Shown: positions 1 to 12,274, counted from the stretch's first letter. The stretch: 64,000 nt of DNA from Magicicada septendecula (GCA_034769895.1 JAWRYS010000671.1:186001-250000), one strand, 5' to 3'. Translations and numbers: made by a program. The notes: generated from the sequence alone by a model not told the origin.

Positions 1-955
1 TATTTATTATTGTTTAGCACACACCTGACTAAAAGATCAATACTTTGTTGCGACTACACGCTACACGTAACACTCGGCTACACACTAGTGAAACTTGTGA
101 GAATATGTAAATAATAAATTTAAACGACGTTGACAAGTCATGTAAATACCACACGCAAATGACGTTTCAAACTCTTCTTGTTCTTTCATGCAAAACGTCA
201 GAAACGTAAAAAGTTACAAGGATTACAACTGAAAAATAATAATTCTTCACAGAATTCAGAACGATGGTTGTGACGTCTAACAGATTGAGAAAATATGTTT
301 CTAATATTTGAAGTAATTAAAGTTTTTACATAAAATGTCAGTCAAACTATTTACCATTTCTCCTTTTCGGTTGTTTCCTTTTTTTACAATCGTAGTGACA
401 AAATTTGTAAAAAAAGTGAAGTATAGGACTTCAAAAATAAATTAGTTTTAAAAATTTAAGATGGGACCACTTATGGTATTTTCCGTCAAAGCCAGATCAA
501 AGATAATCTGTTGTGAATGATTATCCGGATTTTTGAAACGAGAAAAGAAGAAAAACCCACCATGCCTACTATCGTCTGTCGTACGGAGCTTAACCACCAT
601 GATAACGCACCTTAACATTGGCAAGTACGTCATAATAAAATAAATGATTCGGAATTCGTGTGGGTGCTTTCATAAAACACTTATTGAACACAAAGAATTG
701 TTTTGTGAGAAGCTGTAAGAGTTCTCAAGAGAATTGTAGATGGAATAGCAGAAGAGTTTAAGTAAAAGCTAAGGGGCAGTTTTTGGGCCTTAATTCGCTT
801 GACATTAATATCCTTCCCTGGATATCATTGTTTAATGACTTCAGAGTTTCCTAGTCATTGCTTCCTCCATCACAGCATAAACTACCTTCTAGGGCTTCCT
901 AATCCTGTTCTTTCAGCCATTTTTTCCTCTACTAATGTAACCGTGTAGACATTAT
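1..955. other. Unassigned AT-rich sequence
   Basis: No open reading frame with recognisable protein content, splice-bounded exon or terminal repeat was seen. Short ORFs here, such as a 61-codon frame at 448-633 on the minus strand, have no motif and are treated as chance. Confidence 0.4.
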
Positions 956-1430
956 GCCTCATTATACACTCCCATGGGTTTTCAAACTATTCTTTTTCCA
1001 TTCTCTAGGAGAGTACTTCATTATCCAATTTATCCACCCAAGATATCTTCATAACCCTTCTGCAGCACCATGTCTCAAATGCCTTTATACAGTGACACGT
1101 TTGATAACAGTCCAGGTCTCAGATTCATACAATGATACACTCCACACATAAGTCCCTATTAAGTTCTTCCTTATCGTTTCGTCAATTTTACGTGATGCAA
1201 GAAGCTTTTTATTTCATTGAACAGTGCTCATTGCTCTTACTTACCTCATTCCTTGTTTAATGTCGTCTGTGCGTTTTCCGTCTGTTGTCACTTTACACCC
1301 CAAGTACACCCCCACCTAATTTAATGCCATATCCCATATTACAGCGAGATAGAAGAGTATTTTACCTTTGGAATATCTAATTCCTGAAGCCTGCATTGCA
1401 GCCATGAAACTCGTAGTCTCGTCATTAGTT
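956..1430 (-). pseudogene. LINE reverse-transcriptase C-terminal remnant
   Basis: Read on the minus strand, this stretch gives scattered but recognisable blocks of the C-terminal part of a non-LTR retrotransposon reverse transcriptase. A block reading VYLGCKVTTDGKRTDDIKQ corresponds to the usual YLG..I..DG...EI segment. It is followed by RKNLIGTYVWSVSLYESETW, which corresponds to the conserved TYVWSVLLYG.ETW segment. The blocks fall in different frames and are interrupted by stops, so this is a decayed fragment. No catalytic FADD/YADD box, 5' end or poly-A-like tail was found. The match is to the general pattern of RTE/CR1/Jockey-like elements in animals; the clade cannot be decided from the fragment. 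Confidence 0.65.
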
Positions 1431-1761
1431 AAAAATTCATTATGTCAAGCGACTTATGACCCACTTTGTGTAAAGAGTAACGTTTATTAAAAAGCATTAC
1501 AATGTGTGTAATAGGGACACGTTCAAAGGCTGTCTGAGTACTGTAAGTCACACAATTTCGGGAGGCGTAAGAAGTAGAACTAGAATGAGTGGAGCGTCAA
1601 ATTTAAAAATAAATGAAGTTACTTCTGAGTAGCAGTGAACCAGAAAAGTTAGCGTCACTTTAGCTGGCATAAAACAAATTGATGGCTTTGCGGCAACAAT
1701 GATACATTTGATTTCTAACTATCTCCCTGTCTCGGTACTGGCTTGATGCTGCAATTGCCTA

Positions 1762-3030
1762 TACGAGGTGGTACCGAAAAGTTATCGGACTGTACTGAAC
1801 GTACTGTACTGGCATCGGCGGTAATTGCTCCCAAGCCTACTCTGTCAGTGTGCCGTGTTTCTTCGTATTGCAGGCACGTGTTCATTCTAGAGAATACATT
1901 TTTTAACCTCATGTCACTATCCGTCTGCGATGGCTGATAAATTCGAACAACGGGCCTGAAAAAAATTTGTGTGGAACTTCGTAAATCGGCTACTGAAAAT
2001 TTTAAAATGCTACGTGAAGCTTTCAAAGAACATTCGTTATGTCGAACGGATTGAGGTTTTAGAATGGCGATCTCGTTTCAAGACAGGTAGAATATCACTT
2101 GAAGACGATGATCGTAGAGGACGATCTTCCACACGTCTGAAAATGTGGGAAAAATTCGCTAACTCATCCATGAGGACTGTCACCAAACAATCCATGAATT
2201 GTGTGACACTGTCGGAATTGGTTCATAAGACCTGCAAAGAAATTTTAACTGAAAATTTAGGCATGCGTCCTGTTGCTGCAAAGTTTATGCCTCGAATCTT
2301 GTCACTTGAACAACACCAGTGCCACGTTACGTGTGCCGTAAGTTCATGACATGGCTTACAACGATCCTGCTTTCACCTGTAGTGTCATAACCGGAGATAA
2401 AAGTTGGTTTTACGGCTACGCTCCAGAGAGACAAAACAACAGTCATCAAAGTGGAAGAGCTCGCAGTCACCATGGACGAAAAAGGCGCATCAGATCAGAA
2501 GCGGAAGAATAATGCATGCTCGTCGTGTTCTTTTACATCAGAGGCTTTGTTTATATACAGTTTGTTCCAGCTGGTGTTACGGTAAATCCTGAATTTTGTT
2601 TTATGTTTTTAAATGCTTCAGAGAAAATGTGTGGCGACAAAGACTGGAATTGTGGAAACAACAAAATCGGCTGTTGCATCATGACAGTGCACCTGTGCAC
2701 ACGCCCCTCAAAACGACTGTTTCTTACGAAGAACAACATGATAGTCGTCCCACACCCTGCGTACTCTCCCTCTGTCACTTTGCTTTGTTTCCCAAAATGA
2801 AGGGTCGCTACTTTGGCACCGTAGAAGGCATCAAAAAAGAAACGCAGGCAGTGCTGGACGAGGAAAGGAGAAGGAACTGCTTTTGAAGGGTGGAAGAAAC
2901 GCTGGAATCGATATACACGCACATCCCTCCCAAGGAGATTATTTTGGAGAGGATGGCGGCCATTTATAAAAAAGGTAAGCGAATTAATTTTTTTTAGGCC
3001 TAGTCCGGCAACTTCTGATATCACCTTGTA
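1762..3030 (+). mobile_element. Mariner-family DNA transposon, inactive
   Basis: Imperfect inverted terminal repeats of about 30 bp bound the element. The left end begins TACGAGGTGG at 1762; the complement of the right end begins TACAAGGTGA at 3030. Both run on to ...TCGGACT / ...CCGGACT. A TA dinucleotide sits at each end, as expected for mariner target duplications. The length of about 1.27 kb is normal for mariner, and the interior carries transposase remnants on the plus strand. Confidence 0.9.
1927..2960 (+). pseudogene. Mariner transposase, broken
   Basis: The transposase would bind the terminal repeats and cut and rejoin the element at TA sites using a DD34D catalytic triad. Blocks seen in order are the N-terminal helix-turn-helix segment with WRSRFKTGRISLEDDDRRGR (about 2070-2130), the first-Asp segment TGDKSWFYGYAPE (about 2390-2430), the second-Asp segment HHDSAPVHTP (about 2675-2705) and the third-Asp segment, which reads CHFALFPKMKG (about 2776-2808). 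In the third segment the expected Asp is His, so a key catalytic residue is lost. The blocks are spread over all three frames and the spacing between the second and third acidic positions is shorter than 34. The gene is clearly dead. It fills the space between the terminal repeats with no passenger gene. Confidence 0.85.
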
Positions 3031-3473
3031 TTACGAGTACCAAAGTAGAAGGTGTACAATTTGGTGCCTTAAAAACGAACTCCGTGTACACAGAATGTTT
3101 CGAGAGGAAAAGACACTATTCTATGAGGCGAATCTAGAGTAGAAAATAAGATAAAATGCCACTTAAACAGTAGGTTCGAAAATGCTCAAGTAATGGCTTG
3201 TTTAAAAATTTGTCCACATTTTTGTTCCGAAGGTAAAATATATAATAGGAAAGTTTCTGGAACACAAATTATGGAGCAGAATTAGTAATCCTGAATGTTG
3301 TTTGACCTGAGATATACAAAGCAAAGGGTCGCGTATCTATATCACTAGGACTTTTTAAGAAAATCGCTGAAAGTGCAAAAAATTGGATTCGCGAAACACA
3401 ATTTTTCAGGTTTGGTATACAACGAATTTGTTAAATTTCAAATAAACAAAACAATTTAATTTAAGTTTGTATA
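3031..3473. other. Unassigned sequence between mariner and LTR element
   Basis: AT-rich sequence with no recognisable coding, repeat end or RNA gene. It ends at the left flank of the LTR retrotransposon. Confidence 0.4.
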
Positions 3474-3474
3474 G

Positions 3475-4490
3475 ATAATATACGGTATATATTATTATTG
3501 GGAGTGGCAATTAATTAATTATTGTGTTGCCGTGCCCCTAGATCTTGGAGCGCCAATAATATACGGTGTATATAAATGCAAATTAATTGCATAAATTAAT
3601 AGATTACCCTTATGATATAAAATATGACTTTAATTGTTAATGATGTAAGGTTTAATGAGTAGACCCTTCATCAGCTAATTACCACCACGTAATTAAGGTA
3701 CAAATCTACTAATTTATTTAGGTTGCTTCTTTAATATTAAATTATAATAGTGATGTGACTTGTGAATAACACAGGGTTTACTGAGAATGATGAACGCATT
3801 ATTGATTGATTGCTTAGGTACTAATTTATTATATGTTAAACATTTAATATTCAATAACAAACATATAAATATCTTCCTGGTACCTGTAAATACATACAAC
3901 ATATATCAAAACATAAATTCCTCCTTAATTGCTTCCTGTAAATACATACAACGTATAAAATGCATACAACAAATCAAATAATACTATTCTACCTAATGCG
4001 TTCATTCACCCAGATGGACGGCTTTAATAGAACATAAATATATATACTGAATGCAACCTTCTCTTAATAACTTTTCTCATATTGCTCAGGGTTAGATTCT
4101 TGGAAAGAGACAGGACAGTAGTTAATTATGTTAACAAGATCATAAAGAATTACTTGGTTTAGCTAATCCGTTAATCCATCGGTGCGATCTCCAGGTGATG
4201 ATGATCGTTGGAAATGTTGCTCCATTGAATTGAGATGGTGATGATCACTTTCACTTGTCACTCACTCGCGTCGCCAACAGAATAGTGTTTTGTGTTATTC
4301 TATGTTCACACGCTCTAAATTGTCTCTGCGCATATCCATGTTTGATTAAATGTTCTGTATGTTCTTGTGTGATTACGCAAAGGTATTATTGTGTGGCTAA
4401 TTAATATTTCCTTTAAATAAAAGTGTCTTGGTTATAGTGATTTATAGATATGATTACAACGTTCACGCACATTGTGAATTACTGTTCGCT
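3475..4490 (-). repeat. LTR copy, 3' side on the coding strand
   Basis: This 1016-bp direct repeat is matched by 6020-7035. It differs from the other copy at about four positions (for example near 3611, 3651, 3747 and 4434). Its end at 4490 abuts gag sequence directly; no polypurine tract is visible there. The gag reading frame runs 28 bases into it and stops at 4463. It may be a complete LTR or one truncated at the gag side. Confidence 0.75.
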
Positions 4491-5893
4491 CCGGCATTGC
4501 GATTGTACTGTGTGCGAGCGGTAACTTTCTCACCCCATTCCCGCCTGGGTCTGTCGTCTCCTCTCTCTCGACGACTTTCACTTTCTGCCTTCCCTGTATA
4601 CTGAAATTCCTTGTTATTGCGTGGTCGAATCTGCGTGTATTCGACGATCAATGACTCGAAATTCGGAATCGCATTTATTCCTCTCGTGACAACAGCTAAC
4701 TGCACATCACGGCCAAAATGTCGAGCGATCTTACGGATCAATTGCTTATCCGTTATCGTAGGCGTCAGTTGTCTACTTTCTAAAAGAATACGCTCAATAT
4801 ACTGAATAGAGCTTACTTGTCCGTGCCAGTCAAATCTTCCATACTCAAGGTGGTCTCTAATTTCGTCTTGACGTTCTTGCCCCCAGTATTTCTGCGTAAA
4901 GGCCTACTTAAACTCTTCAAAAGTAGTCACCTGGTTCCTGATGACTCGCCACCAGATACCAGCATCCATCTCGAGGTGTCTACCCATCCATTTGATACCG
5001 TCATTAGGGTAATATGTCTCCTGTAGTTCCGATAGCTCCTTCAAGAATTCTATGGGATATCTATCGGTCCCATTATACTTTAGATCGTGGTGTTGCGGTC
5101 CATTGATTCGGTGTCCGTTCCCACACTCACTTTCAATCAATTGTCTTTGCAGGCGTTCTTGAGTTTCCCTCATTTTTGCGATGTGGTACTTCAGTTCTTC
5201 AATGCGTACTGTTTTTTCTTTAGACGTTTCGTCTAATTTCTGTTCTGTTGAGCGCTGTTTGTTATCAACTTCTTCAAGTTTCTGTTTCACGATGTCATTC
5301 GTGTGGCACTGCTCCTGCTGCTTCTGTTGTATTGTTTCATGAAGTTCGGCTGCTAATTCTTCCTGTCTTTTGTTACTGTCTTTAATGTGCATTTCTATTT
5401 TGTTGTGAATACGTTTAATGCTTGTTTGTGTATTCTGGATGGCTCCTTTCCACTCTTGGCGGTCTGTTTCGCGTGCCTCCCGCATCTCTTCATGCTTCTT
5501 ATCTGCGTCTTCTCGTAATTCTTTAATTGAGTCTTCTTGCTTCTTTTGTATTTCATTAAACTTCTCCTCCCAGGTATGTCGGTATTCACGTATTTCTGAA
5601 CGCATCTGTGCTATTTGTTCAGATACTTCCTCTTTGTTTTTCTCGCTTACTAATCTAAATTCTTCACTTTGTTTATCTAACTTCTCGCTTATTAATGCCA
5701 TTAGTGTTTGTAGGCTCACTTCTTGAGGTCTAGGCGACGGTCCCCGCGCCCTGTCATCTGGAGTCTCCACCACACTGTCTGGATCGCTAGGTGTGTTGCC
5801 CTCCTCGGTATTAGGCATACCTAACTGATTGTTGATTTCAAATTCCACACTATCCGAATTACTGGCCATCTTTGCCCTCCTGCGCGTGATCAT
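4463..5893 (-). pseudogene. Retrotransposon gag-like protein, coiled coil, one in-frame TAG
   Basis: Gag proteins assemble the particle that packages the element RNA. The frame starts with ATG at 5893 and gives 329 residues to a TAG at 4904-4906. It then stays open in the same frame for another 146 codons to 4463, so one stop interrupts a frame of about 476 codons. Residues 1-75 are low-complexity and acidic. About 80-260 is a long, charged, Lys/Glu/Gln-rich coiled coil. From about 275 a retrotransposon-gag-type domain begins, with a Trp-rich WMGRHLEMDAGIWWRV segment. Beyond the stop the sequence continues with KYWGQERQDEIRDHL and an Arg-rich tail. No zinc knuckle is seen. The last residues are encoded by the LTR repeat itself, so the natural C-terminus, and the pol that should follow, are missing. 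Confidence 0.7.
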
Positions 5894-6000
5894 TCAAACT
5901 AGCCTCTACACTATAAATTATCTTTATCTTACTCTAGGTTAATCTAATCTACTGCCTGCTCTTTACCCAGACTTATACGTGATATTCTATCGCGTATCAA

Positions 6001-6018
6001 GCCGTGCGGATGGGCGCC
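6001..6018 (-). other. tRNA primer-binding site candidate
   Basis: On the minus strand this stretch begins TGGCGCCCATC immediately after the 5' LTR copy. A TGG start next to the LTR is the standard position for pairing with the CCA end of a priming tRNA. The tRNA was not identified. The site fixes the inner boundary of the LTR at 6019-6020. Confidence 0.6.
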
Positions 6019-6019
6019 A

Positions 6020-7035
6020 ATAATATACGGTATATATTATTATTGGGAGTGGCAATTAATTAATTATTGTGTTGCCGTGCCCCTAGATCTTGGAGCGCCA
6101 ATAATATACGGTGTATATAAATGCAAATTAATTGCATAAATTAATAGATTACCCTAATGATATAAAATATGACTTTAATTGTTAATGATGTAAGGGTTAA
6201 TGAGTAGACCCTTCATCAGCTAATTACCACCACGTAATTAAGGTACAAATCTACTAATTTATTTAGGTTGCTTCTTTAATATTAAATTACAATAGTGATG
6301 TGACTTGTGAATAACACAGGGTTTACTGAGAATGATGAACGCATTATTGATTGATTGCTTAGGTACTAATTTATTATATGTTAAACATTTAATATTCAAT
6401 AACAAACATATAAATATCTTCCTGGTACCTGTAAATACATACAACATATATCAAAACATAAATTCCTCCTTAATTGCTTCCTGTAAATACATACAACGTA
6501 TAAAATGCATACAACAAATCAAATAATACTATTCTACCTAATGCGTTCATTCACCCAGATGGACGGCTTTAATAGAACATAAATATATATACTGAATGCA
6601 ACCTTCTCTTAATAACTTTTCTCATATTGCTCAGGGTTAGATTCTTGGAAAGAGACAGGACAGTAGTTAATTATGTTAACAAGATCATAAAGAATTACTT
6701 GGTTTAGCTAATCCGTTAATCCATCGGTGCGATCTCCAGGTGATGATGATCGTTGGAAATGTTGCTCCATTGAATTGAGATGGTGATGATCACTTTCACT
6801 TGTCACTCACTCGCGTCGCCAACAGAATAGTGTTTTGTGTTATTCTATGTTCACACGCTCTAAATTGTCTCTGCGCATATCCATGTTTGATTAAATGTTC
6901 TGTATGTTCTTGTGTGATTACGCAAAGGTATTATTGTGTGGCTAATTAATATTTCCTTTAAATAAAAGTGTCTTGGCTATAGTGATTTATAGATATGATT
7001 ACAACGTTCACGCACATTGTGAATTACTGTTCGCT
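6020..7035 (-). repeat. LTR copy, 5' side on the coding strand
   Basis: This is the partner of 3475-4490, with about four mismatches in 1016 bp. On the minus strand it lies upstream of gag and would supply promoter and leader. Its termini are not the usual TG...CA, and similarity to the other copy stops at 7035. Sequence to the right (7036-8290) could be more of a longer LTR if the other copy is truncated. Confidence 0.75.
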
Positions 7036-8640
7036 ATACTGTTTTCTAATACGTAAGCGATTATATATTCTTAGTTAAAGAAAGCTCAGTTCCCATTCGC
7101 GTATTTTGAGAATTCACGGTTGTTTGATGTGCCGCTACTCTTCGAAATTCGCGTGGATGTTCTTAGTAGAAACACGGCACTTAGTAAACTTGCGAGATTG
7201 TTTATAACATCATAAAGTTAATTACGAGAGTTATATGTCACACAAATACTTTTGTAGTCCGGTTGAATATAAGACTCTTCGCGAACTGTTTGGTAAATTA
7301 CGTTAAACACTCAGAGTTTTTATATAAGATTCCTCGCGAACTGTTCGAGAGTTATTATAAGACTTTCAACGTTATTATTTCACTGCCGAAAATTGTAACG
7401 TGACTCCCGAAATTTGTAATAAGACTGTCAAAATTTATTATAAGACTGCCTCGTCCCGCGTTCGACACTTACTTTTTATTAACGTCTCCCTACTAGAAAT
7501 TTGGTCTCTGGCTTGTCCACGCCTAAGATTACCATGATAGGCTGAAACTCTACCCTCTCTCGAAGTCGTTTTCCACCATCTCGAAGTCTTCCAGTCTTCT
7601 ACCCTCTGATTCGTTCTTCTGTTAGTTGCTATGGAAACGGGCCTCTTTTCCGCTCTCTCTCGTGAAATACTTTGTCCTGATAGGTAGCTAGAGATGTCCT
7701 TTGAATCGTCTTGTCCAGGCGTCACTCTCGTTCTGGGAAATGCAAGCCATTCCCCGCGTGTCAATCAACTCATTGTTCGAGTCTCCAGCAAGGGTTTACT
7801 CTTAACGTCCCGGTTATTGTTCGTTACAGAAACTCTGTGTCATGGCAATTAACAGTTTTCCATCCAGTGTCGACGGTTGTAACCTCCACGCTTTCTCGTT
7901 GCAAATTTTAGCTTGTCACTTAAGCGTATATCCCGCTGTGACTTGGCGCTGGTTCTCTTCATAGTTTGTTGTTTGGATCGTTTCTAAAGACTGCAGTATG
8001 TCCTGAACCCTTTGTCTCTCGTCTCGTTTTTTGTAAAGTGACCTCGTTCCTTAGCTGCACCCTCAATGCACGCTCGCCTCGATTCTGTGTAAACGTCCGG
8101 CTGAGCCAAGTACATTGTTCAAATAGTTACGGTGTCATAATTCTCCGTTGGCACGCTCCTGTCAACTTAAGTCGTCACTTCTTATTGTTGCCTCGTACTG
8201 AACGCGCTTCTATTGTATGATAGGGCGTTAGTTGTCACCTACCCCAATTACTTTGTTTTATGGCTCTGTTCTTAGAGTCACTGCCACCGTAACGTGAGAA
8301 CAACTGGTCAAGCATGAAAATTAAAATTTTAATTTTTTGACTGCTATAAATAGGATCAGAAAATTAATGTAAATGACTACTTAAAAACAAATACAAGTTT
8401 CAGAAACTTGAACTAAACACAAAACATAGTAGAAAATGCTACGATTCTAAATGTAACAAATTATTACAAAAAAAAAATTGATTATAAAACATTATTTTTT
8501 AATTGTATTACTGTGAACAAAACGTTGGCATCACTGACTGAATGGATTGAAATGTAATCTGAAAGTGACATTTTTTGTTTACAATGAATGTTTAGTTTTC
8601 TTTTTTATGTAGCTCTTTGAGTTCTGTTTTGAACGTAATT
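7036..8640. other. Unassigned; possibly more LTR, then AT-rich sequence
   Basis: 7036-8290 is richer in GC than its surroundings and has several spaced copies of ATAAGAC (between about 7268 and 7447) and of TCGCGAACTGTT (about 7278 and 7334). No convincing protein is encoded; the 108-codon minus-strand frame at 7438-7764 is Arg-rich and motif-free. It could be the outer part of a longer LTR or an older solo LTR. 8290-8640 is AT-rich and unassigned. Confidence 0.3.
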
Positions 8641-9010
8641 TTATTATCTGTTTACTGGACGACCTTGTCAATACGTGTATTTCTTGAGGAACCTCGTGCA
8701 CATTCTATTTATCATTTGAGGGAATTTTTAAATGAAAATTTTACTGGAAAGTGGACTGGTCATGCAGGATCTGTTAATTAGCTAACAAGATCTCCAGACC
8801 TGACTACATTAGATTTCTATTATGGGGTTGGATGAAAAGCAAGGTTTATAAACAAAAAGTATATACACGAGATGAACTGATAGCTGAAATTTTAAACATT
8901 GACGTAAAGATGATTTGAGACGAGCAATATAAGGTCTTCAGAAACGATTTAAGGCCATTGATTTTAATGGTGGAATTTTCGAGGATTCATTTAAAGTAAT
9001 GAAATCTAGA
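8640..9010 (+). pseudogene. DDE transposase C-terminal remnant (Tc1/mariner-like)
   Basis: Two blocks in neighbouring frames join into the familiar end of a transposase catalytic domain. RSPDLTTLDFYY (about 8787-8822) carries the SPDLxPLDF motif around the last acidic residue. A frameshift leads to WGWMKSKVYKQKVYTRDELI (about 8823-8882). This pattern is typical of Tc1/mariner-superfamily elements common in insects. Upstream sequence is degenerate and full of stops. No terminal repeats were identified. Confidence 0.6.
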
Positions 9011-12000
9011 TTGTTTTTCTACATAATGTTTGAAATAATTCAATACAATTTCTATTTGCTTTACTTCTAACATTTAGAATTGTTGAATTTTTTCCACGTT
9101 TAATTTAAATAAAAGCCAGATTTTCAAACTGATGTTTGTTTTTCAAATAGCGTTGTTCGCATCAATTTTGTCAGAATTCTCTACAAACTTTATTGAAATT
9201 TTGCTTTGTTTGTTAGTATTTAATAAATTTACTAGACATCAAACATAAAAAAAGAATATGATTTCCGACTTTAGTTTTTTGCACCTTTTAGCAGTTTTCT
9301 GAAAACTACTAGTGGTACAGCTCTGCGACCCTTTTTTATATATTTCAGGCCAAAGAACATGTGGGACTACTGATTCTGCTCTACAGTTTGTGTTCTGGAC
9401 CTGTGAATAAAGCATGGTCGGACCTGTGTTTACATGACATTTTAAAATTATTTTTAGCTCTAGAATCACTTCATGAAACAGTAATATTTCCTCTAGGAAC
9501 ACTCTGAATTAGCTGAAAGGTACATCAAATATATTAAGAAAATTTATATGAGAGAAACTTAAAAATATATCGCCATGCCATTAGTGGAGCGATTGGAATT
9601 GCAATATACTCTTCGCATTATATGTACGTATACTTCTCGTAGAATTGTAAAATTTATCTTTGTTTAATGAAAACTGTGGTCTTTCTCTAAGTGAAATAGA
9701 AACACTGTTGCAGGTTACCTTAAATAAAAAGACAGAACCTTATTGAAGTTCTGCTGTGAACTTGATTCCCGTAGTTGCCGGGTATACGTAAAACAGTTGC
9801 ACTGAAGATTCACGTATGGTTTTGAGTCACTAAACATTTAATAAATTGACGTTGCCACTATGTAAATGGGTCATTTTATTTTAAATAAGAAGTTGTTTTC
9901 AATCATTTTGTGTATTCTATTGTGTTCTCTTCGCAAATGTGGGGGGCACATCTGAGTGTTGTTGATGACCCGGAACGTATGAGTGTTTGTCAGATCCTTA
10001 GAGAATGAATTTAGAATCATTTGAAGCATTATGGATGTGTTAGGCCTACCTGTTTACAATCAGCAAAGATGATCTCAACACGGTCGTTGCTCTGACCAGG
10101 TGACACACAAATGTCACAGTCACGCAAGTCATGACGAAACACCGAGTTCTGACACGAACAGCTCATAGAATAACAAATGTAACGAACAAACTTGCCACTC
10201 GGAAAAATTATTTCAGTTTATTATACTATACGCTAAGCAATACAAGGTCTGGGAAGACGAAACCGACACCCACCAATCTTTCTCAGGAGTTACAAACTGT
10301 AATTTGGATTTAGAGGCATCTTTTGACATTCCTTCCACTCTCTCCAAGAGATTTACTTTCTTCGTTTGCCGAATCAAGTCTGGTACTAAGAGAACCTTTT
10401 AGATTAAGTTTATGACTCGTATTTTGATAACATTGTACAAAACAAAGATATTCTGTACGGTAGTTGGCTGTATACTAAGTAAAACTTAAAAATGTCGCTT
10501 AAACCGTTAGACGATGACATTAGTTATATGCAAACGGTTTGGGGATTTATTACCTCCTCCAAAAAAACCAGTACAGCTGCCATAAACTATACGGCTTTAG
10601 AAAACAAAATTGGCAGTCCATGGTCAAGCATCACTCATCTGCCCCACCACGCTGCTTCGCTACCGTGATTCACAGCTTTTTATTTTATTTTTCTGGTCTG
10701 TAGTACTTGACTCATAACTGTTAAATATGCTGATGACAAGAAGACAGTGCGTATAATTCTACAATTGTAGAACGTAAGTTGACATTGACGTTTAGAAATA
10801 TATATAAAATAAAATAAAAAAACATACGGAGTCGATAGCAGTTTAGAAATTGTTACTTAAAGTTAACTCACACAATTCAACTAACAGACAAACATGCGGC
10901 GAAATAAAGTTCTGACATTTTACCATGTACCTACCGTCTAAAATGATATCTGATAGTTTTCAGTGCTTAATGCCGTTTCAAAAGTTATTATAGATTAATA
11001 TAATTTTTCTAATGTACCTAAATAAATAAAAATATAATAGGCCTAAAGGTTTTATATGTTACAAAAAATAGTCTAATAATGAATCATATTCAGTTGTTGT
11101 CATATCAACTTATATTGATTTTAATTTTATTTATTTACTGTAAGTGTTAATTATGAGCGCCTTTAGTTTTAAACGGCTTTTTCGTTATCACTTACGCCTG
11201 ATCAATCTCTGTCACTATCACATTCTTGCAGGTAATGCGTTTTATATTCACAAGTTCTTCCACTTGAAATTGCTCAGCATGGCACACACACTTCATCCAA
11301 TCTCCAGTGTTCAGTATGGCTGAGCGCGTTTCCTAAAAGTCCTTTTACCTCCTTCAGATCTTTTATGTACAGTCGTGTCCTCTCGTAAATTCTATTTTTT
11401 TCTCCCAACGAATGTTTTTATTTTTTTGAGAAGTCGGATATTCCCTGCGACCATAAATCTCATATAGCTTTAACGCACAACTTCTTTATAGAAGTCATCT
11501 AAATAGATGATCCATTTTTTAAGAGGGGACAAACACGACATAAACTATTTTCTGCAGGAGTTACAGCCTTACTCGTCAAGCTGGGCATGTTTTCCTTCTG
11601 ACGTTATTCGCTGAACACTTCGAAGGGACAAAGAACACGCTGCCGCTTGGCTTTTTGGGTGTCGGTAAACACTTCACTTATAGTAGAGCTTGGTTGGTTC
11701 ATTACGATGTCGTTAATATAATTGTGTTTACTGAACACTTTTTTTATTGACTTCTAATATCCGGAACAGTAGTTTTGAACCATTAACAATTAAAAGCACT
11801 GAAATAAACAAATATACTAGAACACAAAACTACACCTTTCGATGCACAATATCTAAACTAATCTCATAAATATCTTGACACGAGTGGAACATTATGTGCC
11901 GTTCATGAATCAGAAGTGTGTAAAGTAGCAGCTTGGTGGAGTAAGCGGTGTGAGGAAGTCGGAGAAGCTGTGCTTGATCTTTGAGCTTGGAACGCCGATT

Positions 12001-12026
12001 AAATTCAGCGTGACAACAGTCCAAAC
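9011..12026. other. No gene recognised
   Basis: AT-rich sequence with short, motif-free reading frames only. No terminal repeat, exon with splice signals or RNA gene was recognised. Confidence 0.4.
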
Positions 12027-12274
12027 CAGGCCCGGATTTCCCACTAGGCAGACTAGGCACGTGTCTAGGGGCGGCAGCCTCAGGGGGGCTGCACGAGGTG
12101 AAAAATTATTTGTTAAAATTTCATGTTTTCGGTTTTTTAATTACAGTATTTGTATTGGGCACTTGCATTATGGCCAAATTGAAGAAAATGGTTTTGAAAT
12201 AACCTTTAATTATATCATTGAATAGACACTAACAACAGTGCCTAGGGGCGGCAGGACACCTAAATCCGGGCCTG
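12027..12274. mobile_element. Short non-autonomous hAT-like element (MITE)
   Basis: A 248-bp element with inverted ends CAGGCCCGGATTT (left) and the complement of AAATCCGGGCCTG (right). A subterminal copy of TAGGGGCGGCAG occurs at both sides. The 8-bp flanks GTCCAAAC (12019-12026) and GTCCTAAT (12275-12282) match at six of eight positions, as expected of an aged hAT target duplication. The interior is AT-rich and non-coding. Confidence 0.75.

Larger units (their letters stand above)
3474..7035 (-). mobile_element. Young LTR retrotransposon, gag only, pol deleted
   Basis: Two direct repeats of about 1016 bp (3475-4490 and 6020-7035) flank about 1.5 kb of interior that encodes a gag-like protein on the minus strand. 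The offset between the copies is constant at 2545 bases with no indels, and only four differences were seen, so the insertion is recent. Just inside the copy that is 5' on the coding strand there is a primer-binding-site candidate starting TGGCGCCC. No protease, reverse transcriptase or integrase sequence is present. A 4-bp TATA at 3470-3473 and 7035-7038 is a possible target duplication, but the boundary is uncertain. The element is therefore a non-autonomous or internally deleted copy. Confidence 0.8.

Noticed and set aside
3714..3902. 62-codon frames duplicated at 3714-3902 and 6259-6447
   Set aside because: They are the same part of the two LTR copies; conservation reflects LTR duplication, not coding.
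5418..5726. 102-codon plus-strand frame opposite gag
   Set aside because: Antisense shadow of the coiled-coil gag region.
7770..7800. GTTCGAGTCTCC resembling a tRNA B box, and a similar GTTCGAGAC near 48115
   Set aside because: No A box at the right distance and no cloverleaf could be drawn.
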